Of a stretch of DNA of 64,000 nucleotides, positions 22,023 to 34,161 are shown piece by piece. A program made the translations under genes and the position numbers. This DNA comes from Hydrangea macrophylla (Eukaryota > Streptophyta > Magnoliopsida > Cornales > Hydrangeaceae). The notes under the pieces were generated by a model. The model did not search any database. It was not told the DNA's origin and saw nothing but the letters and a program-made list of their open reading frames with translations. The stretch is taken from assembly GCA_033977485.1 (NCBI GenBank), contig CM066989.1, positions 33,953,095 to 34,017,094 on the forward strand, read 5' to 3'. Position 1 is the stretch's first letter, and every line of letters starts with the position of its first letter.

Positions 22023-23823
22023 TGTCACGCCCCCGCGTAGCAGAGTAGGGAAAATTTAAAATTTTCCACATTTGAACCCATAGATACGTGACAAGTTTTA
22101 GGATCGCATGATTGTCCACAATAATATGTAACAACAGGAATATAATAACAATATCAATGGTGGGCCTAAGCATCAGAATATAAAACATCCACGGTCATAA
22201 GCTTGAATTATTAAAAAAAACCATCCTCGTCTTATCAGACATCATAAGAGTTATAGAGATAAAAATAGAAATAGGCAGCACTGCCTTACAATAGATGCTG
22301 GGCATTACGTGTCCTGAAATACAAGGATTTGAATTAAACCAAAGACTGGGTCTTCATCTCTTCTTCTCTCCTCGGCTTGCGGAGCGAAAGCCTTCATCCT
22401 CATACACCTCATTGCCTACACATCCTACTTTTGTAGAATCTAGAAGTTTGATTGTCTAGGACATAAAAGTTGTCAGCTTTACTGTAAGTTAAGTGAGTAA
22501 ACTTACTGAACTTAAAGAGGCTCAAAAAACATTCCTTTTTTGTGTTTTGAAAACATTATATGTAAACCTCGTGTAATCTCAAACTCGATGTATTATGTTC
22601 GTTAGGAAACATTCAACGACCTACTCTGACTGGGAAACTCAACAGACATCAATCAATGAATCCCTTTGGACAATCTATCCAATCTTATTAACTCGACTCA
22701 TTACTTTGAACCATGGGTTCAATCTTTACAATCTTGACTTACTTTGGATCATAGACCCAATCTTTACCAACACGACTTTACTTTAGACCACAGGCCGAAT
22801 CTTTACCAACACGACTTTACTTTAGACCACAGGCCCAATCTTTACCGATTTGATCCTTTACATGCAATCCAGCATAAATGCCGTTGGCTTGAATATCATC
22901 GCCCTCCGGCCAATAGGTTTTTTTGTCATCATTGCCCCATTAGCTTAAACTTGACATCATCACCCCCATTGGCCTCATAACCCCCATCTTATTCATAACA
23001 GCCTTGGTTTATTTATCATCATCACCTTATAGCCATCTCTTAACATCGTCACTTTACGGCCTATTAACCATCTCACAATCGACTACACACGATGTTGGTT
23101 AATTTGTCATCGTCGCCTTATGACCTTCGCTTGACATCGTCACCTTATGGCCCATTAACCATCTCATCACTGATCATATCAGTACCCATGAGGTACTATA
23201 ACCACACTTAACCTAAAGGCATCCACAACAAATGGTACCAACATAGCACGACCACTTTTATCGTTGTTGCCTATATGGCTACGGAGACATCTCAATGGCA
23301 ACATAGAACTAGCTACTCTTTATGAACGAAACATAAGAACCAGACCAACGGAATACGATTGTCACATTTATAGCTTTCATCCTCACTATCTTGTTATCGA
23401 TCTCATTATCATTGATATCATGACTATCTTGACACCAACTGACACACACGGTACAGTTGTTAAAGCACATTATCAAGGAATTGTGTACTAAAGTACATCA
23501 CATTATTGTTCTCGTAGTTCTTGTAAGTCACATGTATACGCGTTACGGGTTCGTTGCATAAACATGTTAAGAAAAAATATTATTTGGTAAAACAAAAAGA
23601 TCGAGTGCTAGCTTTTGTAAATATCAAAATTCCTTCTCCTTTTCTTTATAAAGGATCCACAACTCTAAAGTACTACTAAATTAACATAAGGTACAATAAC
23701 TCATGTAAGCATAAAAATCAAGTACAACCCAAAGCACAATCATCACAGCTCATGGTACCACTATTCATAACATAGCCCATCTTAAATGTACGTATAATAA
23801 ACTATTCTTACAAGTACTATCGA

Positions 23824-23888
23824 GCTCGAGCGCTCGGGCTCCTCGAGCGCTCGTACCTGGCCCATTCATTAGGCTTGAGCGCTCGCGC
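23824..23888. repeat. GAGCGCTC palindrome cluster
   Basis: Three units of the CTCGAGCGCTCG type occur at 23824-23839, 23841-23856 and 23873-23888. On the minus strand they lie about 475-540 bp downstream of the LTR TATA box, the position taken by the second cluster in other LTRs. Confidence 0.85.
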
Positions 23889-24414
23889 CTAGTCTGAGTT
23901 CTCAGATTTAACAGTTCAAAAGAGTGACAGTTTTAGCAACTCAAAATCCAAGCTTTGATCTTCATGCATGTTACATGCATGGCTCTAGATTGTTAATATA
24001 ACTTATAAAAACATGTTTATAAGTGAGTATGAAGACTCACCAAGATCTAGATGATAAAATATGATGAAAATGCGTGTATATGTGCTTGAACTTCAAGAAC
24101 GATTCATGCAAGGTCCAAGATCACTTCAAATAAGCTCCATATGTCTTGATCCTCCTCCAAACTTCTTAAACTTCACTTCTAAAACTTCATAGTGGTGGTC
24201 ATGCATGTGTTTGTGTGCATGGATCATGAAATGGAAAACTTGCGAGGGTTTTTGTGTATGGAATGTATGTGTGTGTATATAAACTCTCAAACACTCCCTC
24301 TCAAAGGAACTCTCTGGAATTCTGAGCTTCTAATGCCCAAAATGCTAAGAATTGCTGGGTATTTATAGACTTTATGATAACCAAGGGCAAAATAGTCATT
24401 TTACCCCTTTCAAG

Positions 24415-24455
24415 CTTGAGCGTTCGAGGTGCTCCCAAGGTCCGAGTGCTTGGGC
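24415..24455. repeat. Decayed GAGCGCTCG cluster upstream of TATA
   Basis: TTGAGCGTTCGAGG and TCCGAGTGCTTGGG are mutated forms of the same palindrome, about 50 bp upstream of the minus-strand TATAAATA at 24367. Confidence 0.6.
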
Positions 24456-24639
24456 CTCTTAGTTCAACAATCCTTCTAAAGCTTCAAGGATCCAAAGATT
24501 AAAGAAAAAAAACATCCATACCATCTATCATTCAAGTTCCATCATATACGATTGTAACTTACATATATAGATTCAGAAATACAGAGATACAACCATAAAC
24601 AGGCAAATATAGATAAAAGGGTCGGTGTTACATCTAGTC

Positions 24640-25335
24640 TCTAGCGATTTGGGTCCCATGATCCCGACCCAACCTCTAGTTTACAATAGTCAGGGAGTCG
24701 GCAGTCCCGACCCAACCTTTAGTCTCCAACAGTCAGGTCCGGCGATCCCAACCGACCTCCAATTTACAGCGATCAGGGTCTGAAAATCCTGACCCAGCCT
24801 CCAATTTGCAACAGTTAGGGTTAGGAAATCCTGACCCGGCCTCCAATTTACAACGTCAGGGTCAAGCAGTCCTGACTCGACCTCCAGTCTCCATCGGTCA
24901 GGTTCAACAATCCTAACCTGACCTCCAGTTTATAGCGGTAAGGGTCTGGTAATCCCGACCTGACCTCTAGTTTGTAACGATCAGGGTTCGGCAATCCCGA
25001 CTCAACCTCCAGTTTATAGCGGTCAGGGTCTGATAGTCCCGACTTGACCTCCAGTTTCCAACAGTCAGGTACAACGATCCAGACCTTACCTGACCTCTCC
25101 TCTAGTCTCCAACGGTCAGGTCTGACGATCCCGAATAAACCTCCAGATTATAACGATCAGGGTCCAGTAATCCCGACCTGAATTCTAGTTTCCAACGGTC
25201 ATGGTTAGGCAATCCCGACCCGACCTCCAGTATCCAGTGGTCAGGGTCTCGTGATCCTGACCCAACCTCCAATTTCTAGCAATTAAGGGTTCGGTGATCC
25301 CAACCCGACCTTCTGTCTCCAACAATTCAGCGAGC
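24640..25335 (+). repeat. 42-bp tandem array, right part
   Basis: It continues the array at 21602-22022 with about sixteen more imperfect units (GGTCAGGGTC, CGACCTGACCTCCAGTTT and variants). Related units in inverse orientation occur at 37990-38175 in the other Tat derivative. Confidence 0.88.
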
Positions 25336-25489
25336 CCAACTACAATGGTATTTTTTTTGCAGACCATAGCACAAGACTCCACAGACTATGTCAAAGAGCT
25401 CCTACAAAGACTCAGATTGCCTAGCCAATTCCCGGAGCACAACAAAAGTCCTTGGTCACTCCAAGTCACCAAAAAGACCACCACATAGC

Positions 25490-26351
25490 AAAAATCCTTG
25501 GTCAACCCGAGGCAGAACTCCACTCAGGCCCAAGCCGATGATGGAGACTAAAGCCTCTTAGTTTGGCCAAGGATAGAGAAGTAAAAAAAAACTTAAAATC
25601 CATGCATTTTGAGTCTCCAATTAGGCCCAAACCTACGATAGAGGTGATTAAAGCCTCTTAGGTTGGCCCACGATAGAGGAGTAAAAAAGGACACTAAAGC
25701 AACACGCTTTAGGTCGGCTCTACCAACATGGTAAAATTCTTCTACCAATACCTTTGACGAAGGCTTACTGGACAGAAAATAACCATCCTGGGAGCTAACA
25801 TAAAAAAGGACCCTAAAGCAACACGCTTTAGGTCGGCCTATCCAATATGGTCAAATTCTTCTACCAACAACCTTGAAAAGGCTTACTGGGCAAAAGATAA
25901 CCATCCTGGGAGCTGACTCAAACAAAAGACTCCAAATTAGGCTAAGTCTCAACTCTTAGCCAATTCCCGAGCACTCAAAAGACTCTGAATTAGGCTAAGT
26001 CTCAACTCTTAGCCAATTCTAGAGCACTCAAAAGGCTCTGAATTACGCTAAGCTAAACCCTTAGCAAATTCTTAAGCACTCAAAAGGCTCTGAATTCGGC
26101 TAAGGCTTAACTCTTAGCCAATTCCTGAGACTTCATAAGACTCAGAAGTTCTAAGGCAACTTCCCCGAGCAATCACAGTGTTATTAGTCTTGACACATTA
26201 TTGATACAAAGGTGACTCACCAAGAACTGCAGACTTTAAGTCATAAGGTGCATCATTCACCAAGAAATTCCAACTTTTCAAACATCAGACAGTGGTAAGC
26301 GGAATCAGCAGATTTCCAAACTTGACCCGATATAGCATCAGACCAATCTTG
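25490..26351 (+). repeat. 3' internal spacer repeats of the Tat-like element
   Basis: Two copies of a roughly 125-bp unit (ACACGCTTTAGGTCGGC, 25700 and 25820 area) are followed by four copies of a roughly 55-bp unit (CTTAGCCAATTC and GAGCACTCAAAAG) at 25935-26140. The same blocks in reverse order are at 36990-37450. Confidence 0.75.
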
Positions 26352-27057
26352 CAAATGGGGGGCAACTGATACACCCAAAATTGTCCAATAATCCAATATT
26401 CCAAGCCCGACCTCCAGGTTTGACCTCCCGACCTCCAGTGCTCTGACCCCGACCTCCTGACCTCCAAGTTCGACCCCCCGACCTCCAATTCTCCAAGCCC
26501 GACCTCCAGATCTCCAGGTCTGACCTTCTGACCTCCAAGTCTGACCTTCAATGTTCCAGGCCTGACCTCCAGTGTTCCGAGTCTGACCCTGACCGACCGA
26601 CCTCCAGTCCAGGGCTCCGGGTCTGACCCTGACCTGTGGGTCAGAATACGCAATCCAATTACAAAACAGGTTCAATTCTTCCTATGCCTACTACTTAAGA
26701 TGTTTATCTGACTATGCATATACCAATCTATTTATAACCAGGTCCTTATGTTCATCAACTATCAAAGCTCATGCTTCAATGCAAAGACTTTTTCTATAAG
26801 CTTTTCAACTACTACAAGAAAATAACCCATGCATAGCCGACCCTTGGTAGTTCTAGTCACCATTGTTGGATCACCAAGGGCCCTGCAATAGTTTCTTCTT
26901 AATGGAATTTTTTGACACACACGTGGTTGTAGGATCCTTCATTAGTAGGGCCGAACCACATAAAAATAGGCTACCTATAGTTCTCTTTCCCTCTCTTCTA
27001 TGCTTCTAATATGCTCTTAAACCCTAAATCCGACTAGTACCAAATATTGCATCATCA
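26352..27057 (+). repeat. PPT and 3' LTR of the Tat-like element
   Basis: The purine tract AAATGGGGGGCAAC is followed by TGATACACCC at 26367, the LTR start. The LTR contains many GACCTCCA units (26400-26640) and ends GCATCATCA near 27057. The start and end match the family form TGATAC...ATCA seen at 36920 and 36248 on the other strand. Confidence 0.75.
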
Positions 27058-27883
27058 GTTTGGTTCCTCTCCCTTCCCTTTTTCTAGCTTATTTGAGCTT
27101 AGGAACCTACCCTCTAGCTAAATTGCTTAGATAAAGATTTTAACTATTTCTTTTGTCTTTGTTTGTTCTTTATTTTATTTGACTCCACTGTCGATGGTCA
27201 TTATGCATTTGGAGTATATTTAGAGACCATCCATCTTATGCATTGACATAGTCTGTGTGGTTACTGAGAAAACTAGAGATGAAGCCTTACAATTCTCTAT
27301 TTTATATTTGTTTGTAGTTGTTCATCTCTGTTCCAGCCACCCGAGCCTCTGATGTGCTCTTATTGATGATGTTAAGAGGTCTTTCACAGGGTAACCAAAT
27401 GCTATTGCTTTGGGTTCTTTTATTTATAATGGGTGGGAAATATCCACAAAAGGAGCTTTGTACTCTGTGCTATATTCGTGTGTAAGAGGGGTTCAAGCTA
27501 TGAAACATTTTGCTAACTGTGCTTTGTTATTCATTGGGCTATTAATTGCAATGTCTAATTAAACTATCACCTAAATGAATCTAACAAGGCAGCAGTTATG
27601 TTACTCTTAATAGTTAACAAAACAGCTGCTAAATCAAAAGCCTCCCCTCATGGCTCCAATGTTGGTGGTGTAAATTGTGGGAGAGTGACACCTGTACACT
27701 ATTCTTGGTATCAAAATGTCTTCATAATAGGGGAGAGAGAAAAGTTATGTCTCCGCTTACTCAAAGCATCTTATTCTTGAAATTATTCATTTGTGTCAAC
27801 AATAGTTTTGAATTGAGTTATTAGGTACCCAATTAAATCCAGTTGGTGCTAGTGTCTGCTAGATTACTATGGTTTTAATGAAC

Positions 27884-28000
27884 AATGCTTTGCTTCCCAA
27901 ATTTTGAATCCCAAACTGGCTCCCAAATGACTATCACACTATGTGGTATATAGTCATTTGGGAGCCAATTTGGGATTCTAAATTTGGGAAGCGTATCATT
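27884..28000. mobile_element. MITE with GCTTCCCAAA inverted repeats
   Basis: GCTTCCCAAATTTTGAATCC on the left is answered by its near-perfect complement ending GGGAAGC on the right. The arms of about 45 bp enclose about 25 bp. Related copies are at 41269 and 41627. Confidence 0.85.
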
Positions 28001-28843
28001 ACTTGGTTTGAATATATTCTTTTGGTAATATTTAAAGGGAATTTGACATTACACGTGTGCACTCAACGTTCTATGGTCTGTTCATATGCGTTGCAACTTG
28101 GATCGTTTATGTAATTATGGATTTTTAGTTGAACAAATTAGTATTTAAATATAGATTATACACTCCTATGGTAGGGCAGATTTCTAATTTCACTTCATGC
28201 TTTTCCTCAGCTCCACACTCCTTGAAAAACCTCTCTCTTTCTCAACCCAACCAGGTTTAGATTTTGTTCTGCATTTGATTGTTCTTGTGGTTAGTTAGTG
28301 TGATGTGTTGGATCTCCTATGGCTTCAGTTCGTTTTACTTTGATGAAAAAGTGTTTCTTGGGTTTCAGATTTAATATGTGAATTTTGGTAATTTGGGTGT
28401 TGATGAACATGCATCATCAAGATATATATATATATATCTAACAACCCAATGCTTTATACACACTAATATTTCAGGAGGTTGTTGATTATTGCCTGGAAGT
28501 AAGAACTTGACAGCATACCCGGAGTCTCTTTGATATGTAGGAAAATAACCCCCAAAAATATATAATTCATGATGTGTCTATGATTAATTTTTATTTTTTA
28601 AATATTTGGTTATTTATTGAGGTGAAATAGTAAATTCAATGCATGATTGATAAAGATGCAAAAAGAAGAATCATAAACGAAGAGGTCAGAAAGGTAGGGG
28701 CATATTGAAACTGTTAGCCTAACCAAAAGGTTTGACTTCTGAAAGTAGTAAGAATTTTATGTGATTTAAATTATTTTTGGTGCTTTTGTCATTTCTTTGT
28801 TATTATTTTTTGTGCTTTTGGGAGTGTTACCTTTTTTTGGAGC

Positions 28844-28995
28844 CAAAACAGGTTCAATTCTTCCTATGCCTACTACTTAAGATGCTTATCTGACTATACA
28901 TATACCAATCTATTTATAAGCAGGTCCTTATGTTCATCAACTAGCAGAGCTCATGCTTCAATCCAAAGACTTTTTCTATAAGCATTTCAACTACT
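28844..28995 (+). repeat. 152-bp LTR fragment duplicated from the Tat-like LTR
   Basis: It matches 26662-26813 over its whole length with few substitutions (CAAAACAGGTTCAATTC to TCAACTACT). The flanks are unrelated, so it is a fragment of a second LTR of that family. Confidence 0.8.
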
Positions 28996-30784
28996 GGGTG
29001 TTATCGATTTGAATCTGAGAGGTTGTAGATTCAAGTTTGGATGCTAATTAAATGTCTAAGAAGCCGATATTGTGGAAGATAGGGCAATGTAAGAAGTAGA
29101 AGATAATTGAGAATTGCTCAAATTGTACTAAAAATCAATGTTTTGCCAAGTGTATCTATACAAGCTGGATATGGTCAATTTCGTTCACTATAGAGAAAGT
29201 GGTTGCCTTGCAATGCACCTTATTGTTTGTTTAATCTCTGTTGTGCTATGTGGTTAATCAATCATTTGATTTGAGTCTTTTAGCAAGTGTTTTGGATTAT
29301 AGTTTATGGAATTGAGTTGATTGTATTGAAAAATGAGGATTAGGGTTGTATTTGACATTGGAGCAATCATTTTGTGTCGAATACACGCAAAGTTCTAAGT
29401 GCCGAAGGAATATAGAGTTAGACATTGACTGAATGCGTGCATGGTTAGCATTGTTTCAAAGTGCCTTTAGGAAAAAGTTATAAACTACATATTAACAAGG
29501 TCTAATGCTGAAATGACCGGGTCTAATGTTGAAAATTAATGTTTTGCTAATAGACTATCGATTTGTTTACAATTGCTTTTTGTACACGTTAATATGTTAT
29601 ACAATTTTAGAGTTTAAAATATTTTTAACTGCTCATTTTAGACATAAAAACTCTTTCTATTTTTTTGGGTAGTGCCCTCGAACAATACCTAGTATGTACA
29701 TATATACTACATTTTTATGTGTTATGTTTTGTGTTTGTAGACATGTACATATATTTGAAGTGCGTCTTCACTTCTCACAGGGTGTAATGGAAGTGTTTTT
29801 ACAACAAAAAAATTAAAAGTTGGTGTCTAAGTTTTTTCAAGAACGCCTGCAAAGTACAAATGTATGGAAGGTTCAAATTCACGTGTATGTCCCCAATTCA
29901 TTCTAATATTTACATATAATGAGGAAACAATCATCTTCAAAATTTGTATCGACTAGAATTTTCCTAAACCACCACTTCAAAGGTTAAAAAATAAAAAAAA
30001 AATTAAATAAAAAGTTACATGTGGCAACAATCCATTTGACGCGGCATACTTTATGGATGAGGTGATGGATGGCATTTTAGGAAGAAAAAAAAACACTTGT
30101 AACAAAAACACATCTCAGCTCCCATACTGTGTGCTTTGTGAGACAAGATGATAATTTAAAACTTCAGAAACAACAGAGATCACTCAAGTTGGTGGAATTG
30201 CAATGACTGCCTCTTTCATGAGCTGTCGGAATGGTGAAAATGCCCTTGACAAACGACCGAAGGAGGGTTGTGACGGCCAAGGCATCGAATGTCCTTGATG
30301 GTGAAAAAAAAATGTGTCAATGTGTACAATAATATCGAAGAAGTGAGCGATGGCATAAGGAGAGGATTGCTAATTAGTGTTGCAGCAGCCTAGTGTGCTC
30401 AATTGCTAAAGCTGCAATGGTGAATGAACCAAAGGCTCTGTTTGCTTTGCGAATTTAGACAAGGAAAACAAAAAAGAAAGTGAAACAATAAGCAAAACTA
30501 GCTTCCTTTTGTTTTCTTCCATGCATACTAGTAAGATTATGAATTTAGGATTTTGGAAATATGGTTACTAGTATAACTTAAGAAAAAGGGAGGGAAGTGA
30601 TTCACGAATTTCAAAAGTTTAATTTACTTCTCATCATATTTTCTTTAATTTTCTTCCTATTTTTCTCGCTATTTTCCTTATTAATCATACAAGGAAAAAT
30701 GTTTTCTTTTCTTTTTCATCACTAAATCCATGAACCAAACAAAGCCTAAATGTCCAACTTGTAGAACATAAAAATTCAACAAAT

Positions 30785-30970
30785 ATATATAGGGTGATGC
30801 TATTGTTACTCCATCATTGAACCAAGGTACTCCATGGTGCCACTTTTAAAACATGTGGTACCATACATGTCATGCTTTGCATACATGATACCACACTCTG
30901 AGAGTGGTACCATATGGAGTGCCTTGGTTCAATGATGGAGTAGCAATAACAATTGCCTATATATATAAAT
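30785..30970. mobile_element. Fold-back MITE, about 180 bp
   Basis: Inverted repeats of about 60 bp with the shared run CTCCATCATTGAACCAAGG (left 30810, right on the opposite strand near 30935) meet at a short centre. It is flanked by TATATATA on both sides, which may hide a TA target duplication. Confidence 0.85.
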
Positions 30971-31199
30971 TCACCAATAAATATAATTACAATCATCAAT
31001 TTTTTTTTCCAATTCATTGTTATCTAAGTTTTATTTCAAAGAAATCATCAATATCGAGTACACCTTCATAACTATGCTTATCAAAGGGATGCAGGTCAAA
31101 AAAATTTCCTTTGATTTCTTGCCCGGAGAAAGTAACAAAACTAAACCAACACCTTTGAAATTATGATGAGACATAGAAGTGGAAGTGGCTAAGCATTAT

Positions 31200-31645
31200 T
31201 GGTACAATGGATAAGAAACTAATATAACAGTGACTAAGTTTCGGATCAAAGCACGTATAAATACGTTGCCGAGAAACAAGTTTACGTCTCACACACTATT
31301 GTTTTGTGGACTACGATGTCTTGTTCTTCAGGATACTATGATCTAATAATTGAAGTATAGCCAAACTTCAATTATTCTGCAGAACTATATGTATATAAAT
31401 TGCTCTCTTTGACTCTAGGAAAGATGAAGAAGAGAAGAGATAAAATCTGTGAAAAGTATATCAAAACGAACTAACTATATTGCATATGTAGAGGAGTCTA
31501 TTTGGTAAGAGATGTCTCTCTACACAAATGGTTGTGTCCCAACACCTATACACTAAGTACATAACAGTATATACACGTTTATCAGCCATTAGAACAAATG
31601 AAGTTCAAACTAATTCGAAGTTACAACATGAAAGTTGTGACTCTT
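31200..31645 (-). repeat. Copia 3' LTR (truncated)
   Basis: It is nearly colinear with 35838-36242 plus the first bases after 40116 (AATTCAAAGTTACAACATGA). The match stops near 31645, where integrase codons begin on the minus strand. A minus-strand TATATA element lies near 31490. Confidence 0.75.
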
Positions 31646-33300
31646 CTAGATAATTGATTTTTAATTTCGGCTCTATATGTTTTAACCATGTCCTTTGTTT
31701 CTGTCACGCCCCGGAGAAGCTAAAATAGAGAAAGCAAGTTCCTTTTTGGTCCCATAGGTTCGTGATTGGTGAATAACCGCATTGCCATCTATACCAACCA
31801 ACAAATGCAATGATAGGGAGGATGTTATTCATAAAACATATCGTATTAACATAATCAGAGGCTACAACAGAAATATAAAAGGTTTGGAAGCAACATATAC
31901 CCAAGTACCAATTATAAAAGTCTACTAAAGCTATTAGAACAGCTGACTTAAAGTCTGAAGCCTATAACAATAATAACAGTAGAAGTACAACAGATATACC
32001 AACTAACTAATACAAAGTAGCACGTCTTCGTCTTCAAGCCTTCAGCTCCAAGTCCAGCGGAACATCAGTCTCCATCCTCAAGGTCTGCCAAGCTCTAGAC
32101 ATTGGAATGTCCAGGGCACAAACGCTATCAACTTTGGATACAAAGCTGAGTGAGTACACTAAACAACACTCCTCACCGTTATTATTCTGCATCTTCAAAT
32201 ACGGTTAATCTCTTAACAATGACGTCACTCACGGACATAGCATAGGTCTAATAAAACTATACATGAATTCAATGATAGCAGGAAACATATTAAATGAAAG
32301 CAATAATAAAGATCATGGTATAAATATCTCATCACGTATTCACCAAATCCATGCATGTAACCCATGTAACCACCCATGCATCTACCTTTATGTTGGAACA
32401 CTGAATCCATGACTGAACATTAATCTTTTCATATATGTACTCACATTCATACCTCTATCCATCTCTATATCCATACATCAATACCATATTACAAATCTGT
32501 ATTCATTCGTCGATACCATAATCTCAAATCCGTATCCATACGTCGATACAATAATGCCAATCGGAATCACCCGACTAGACAGTAGGTCCCACAATTCCTT
32601 GATAGGGTTACCGGTCGTCTACATGGTACCACCTATTTGTAAATGATAGAACGGCACATCAGACGTCTTCAACGATGTGTATACCCTCACTAGTCATCTA
32701 CACAGCTGAGAATACATTAAATCACTAGCCGGACGTAACCATCAACGGTGCACTGGACGTCTTCAACAGTGCATATGCATCACTGGACATCTTCAATAGC
32801 GAGAGGCGCACTAGGAACTCTAACCACCCCACATCCACCCGGCTCGTCAGCCGTTGATCCCACGGATCCCAAATGCACATATCTCATATCCCACATAAGC
32901 CACAGTTCCCATTTCTCATCATATTCCCTTATCTCTTCACATCATTATCCCATGTATGCTGACCACATGTCGTGAAATGCATTACTCTAGATACAAGAAT
33001 TATCACATGCTCTGTATTCATCATATCTATTCATTACTGATTATTAACATAAAGTTGTGTTCCGTTTTACTATACATTTTAACAATATCGTCATATAACA
33101 ATTAAACAGTTCATCTCATATCAATAGTTAACCCAGAATAATTCATCTTGTAATATTAACGATCACTGCATATAAGTCTAGTCCTGACATGGCACATATA
33201 TATCTTATCCACATATCGCAATAACACATAGGGTACAACTATTAATAAGTCCGATATATCATAAACATAAACCAACATACAAATAACATTTTGCTCATAT

Positions 33301-33448
33301 CTAATCGATTGACCAAACATGGAAATCGATTGGAAACAATGCCAATCGATTGGAAAAAATTGCAATCGATTGGTATAGCAATCAATTAAGATTCATGGCA
33401 ATCGATTGGGAAATTATCCAATCGATTGGGTCAATGGAAATCAATTGG
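33301..33448. repeat. CCAATCGATTGG cluster, transcribed side
   Basis: Seven to eight units of CCAATCGATTGG or close variants start at 33301, 33322, 33342, 33362, 33379, 33398, 33419 and 33437, about 20 bp apart. They are on the downstream side of the candidate TATA/AT tract (33828-33846) in the minus orientation. Confidence 0.92.
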
Positions 33449-33463
33449 ACTCTATCTTCTTCA

Positions 33464-33883
33464 TCAGAAACTGCTAGTTTTATATATAAAAACATTAGGC
33501 GTTTTTTCATCTTCCATATACGTTATTAAACACATGCAAACATCCCAAAAACAACCCTTAAGTGAGTTAATGAAACTCACTTCTCTCTGGCGTTCCGGTG
33601 ACGGCGTCCCGAGCTTCGCGGCGGCGACTATGGTGAAATCTCCTCTCCTTCTTCTCTCTTTATCTGTCTCTTCTCTCTGGTCTCCTCTCCTCTTCCTTCT
33701 TCTTCTTCTTCTTCTTTTTCTTCTCTTCTTCTTCTCCTCTTCTCCTTCCTCTCTCTCTAACCTGAGAGTGTGTGTGTATATATATATGAGAGTATAAATA
33801 TCTCTCTCAAACACACACACAAGCAAACATATATATATATATATGTGTATAAGGGAGAGGATACGTATAGGGAGGGGAAACAA
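33464..33883. repeat. CT-rich and AT-dinucleotide tracts between palindrome clusters
   Basis: CTTCTTCTT runs at 33640-33750 and (AT)n at 33775-33845 lie between the two clusters. The purine-rich open frame on the minus strand is a product of this composition. On the minus strand this is the expected place for a TATA box and transcribed leader. Confidence 0.6.
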
Positions 33884-33928
33884 TCACAACCATAGAAAAC
33901 AAACGAGGTGGCCAAGTCCAGCTTCCCT

Positions 33929-34089
33929 CAAACGATTGATATCGGGTTCCATTCGATTGGTATGTGCCACATCATGAATTAAAGTCGGCAGCAAGGCAAT
34001 CGATTGGTAAAACATCCAATCGATTGGAATAGCAATCGATTGTGCTCTCAAAAGTGGCAATCGATTGGTATATAATGCCAATCAATTGG
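33929..34089. repeat. CCAATCGATTGG cluster, upstream side
   Basis: Units start at about 33929 (weak), 33949, 33996, 34016, 34032, 34057 and 34078. On the minus strand they form the region just inside the LTR start, about 80 bp upstream of the AT tract at 33850. Confidence 0.9.
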
Positions 34090-34161
34090 GATGCAAACCT
34101 ACCCAAAGGCTAGGATAAGTACTAGGGATATATATCTACCTGAAAAATATGGGGTATTACA

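Larger units (their letters stand above)
22023..24632 (-). mobile_element. Solo chromoviral LTR, 2610 bp
   Basis: On the plus strand it runs from TGTCACGCCCCC to GTCGGTGTTACA and sits inside the tandem array. The flanking 5-mers are TCCAG (22018-22022) and TCTAG (24633-24637), a TSD with one substitution. It holds a 40-bp repeat (about 22733-22856), ATCGTCACCTTA-type repeats near 23000-23170, palindrome clusters, and a minus-strand TATAAATA at 24367-24360. Confidence 0.85.
21071..27057 (+). mobile_element. Non-coding Tat-like LTR element built of tandem repeats
   Basis: The left end keeps only the last about 80 bp of a 5' LTR (21071-21149), matching 26975-27057. A PBS, an internal region of tandem repeats, a PPT and a 3' LTR follow. 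There is no gag or pol, so it is a non-autonomous (LARD-like) derivative. A 2610-bp solo LTR sits inside. Its 3' internal sequence is similar, in inverse orientation, to 36990-37620 in another element of this window. Confidence 0.7.
27058..31199. other. Intergenic spacer, no gene seen
   Basis: About 4.1 kb of AT-rich sequence without a coding signal that I can support. It contains the MITEs at 27884 and 30785, an LTR fragment at 28844, an (AT)n run near 28419 and short poly(A) runs near 29995. Short open stretches here (for example 27598-27780) are not gene-like. Confidence 0.5.
31702..34161 (-). mobile_element. Solo chromoviral LTR, 2460 bp, TSD GTTTC
   Basis: It runs from TGTCACGCCCCGG to GGGGTATTACA on the plus strand and is flanked by GTTTC at 31697-31701 and 34162-34166. 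Joining the flanks restores the copia integrase frame (SSKDET-KDMVKTY). It carries two CCAATCGATTGG clusters and a GCACTGGACGTCTTCAAC-type repeat near 32740-32810. Confidence 0.93.

Noticed and set aside
21454..22059. 201-residue ORF with PTRP repeats and minus-strand counterparts
   Set aside because: 42 is divisible by three, so the 42-bp array stays open in several frames; there is no gene evidence.
26814..26830. CACTA terminal repeat (CTACTACAAGAAAAT)
   Set aside because: It resembles a CACTA end, but no matching inverted end or 3-bp TSD was found, and it lies inside a Tat-like LTR.
33464..33883. Arg/Glu-rich ORF
   Set aside because: Product of CTT repeats between palindrome clusters.
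33301..34089. CRISPR-like spaced repeats (CCAATCGATTGG)
   Set aside because: Same reasons: plant LTR context, 12-bp palindromes, short variable gaps.
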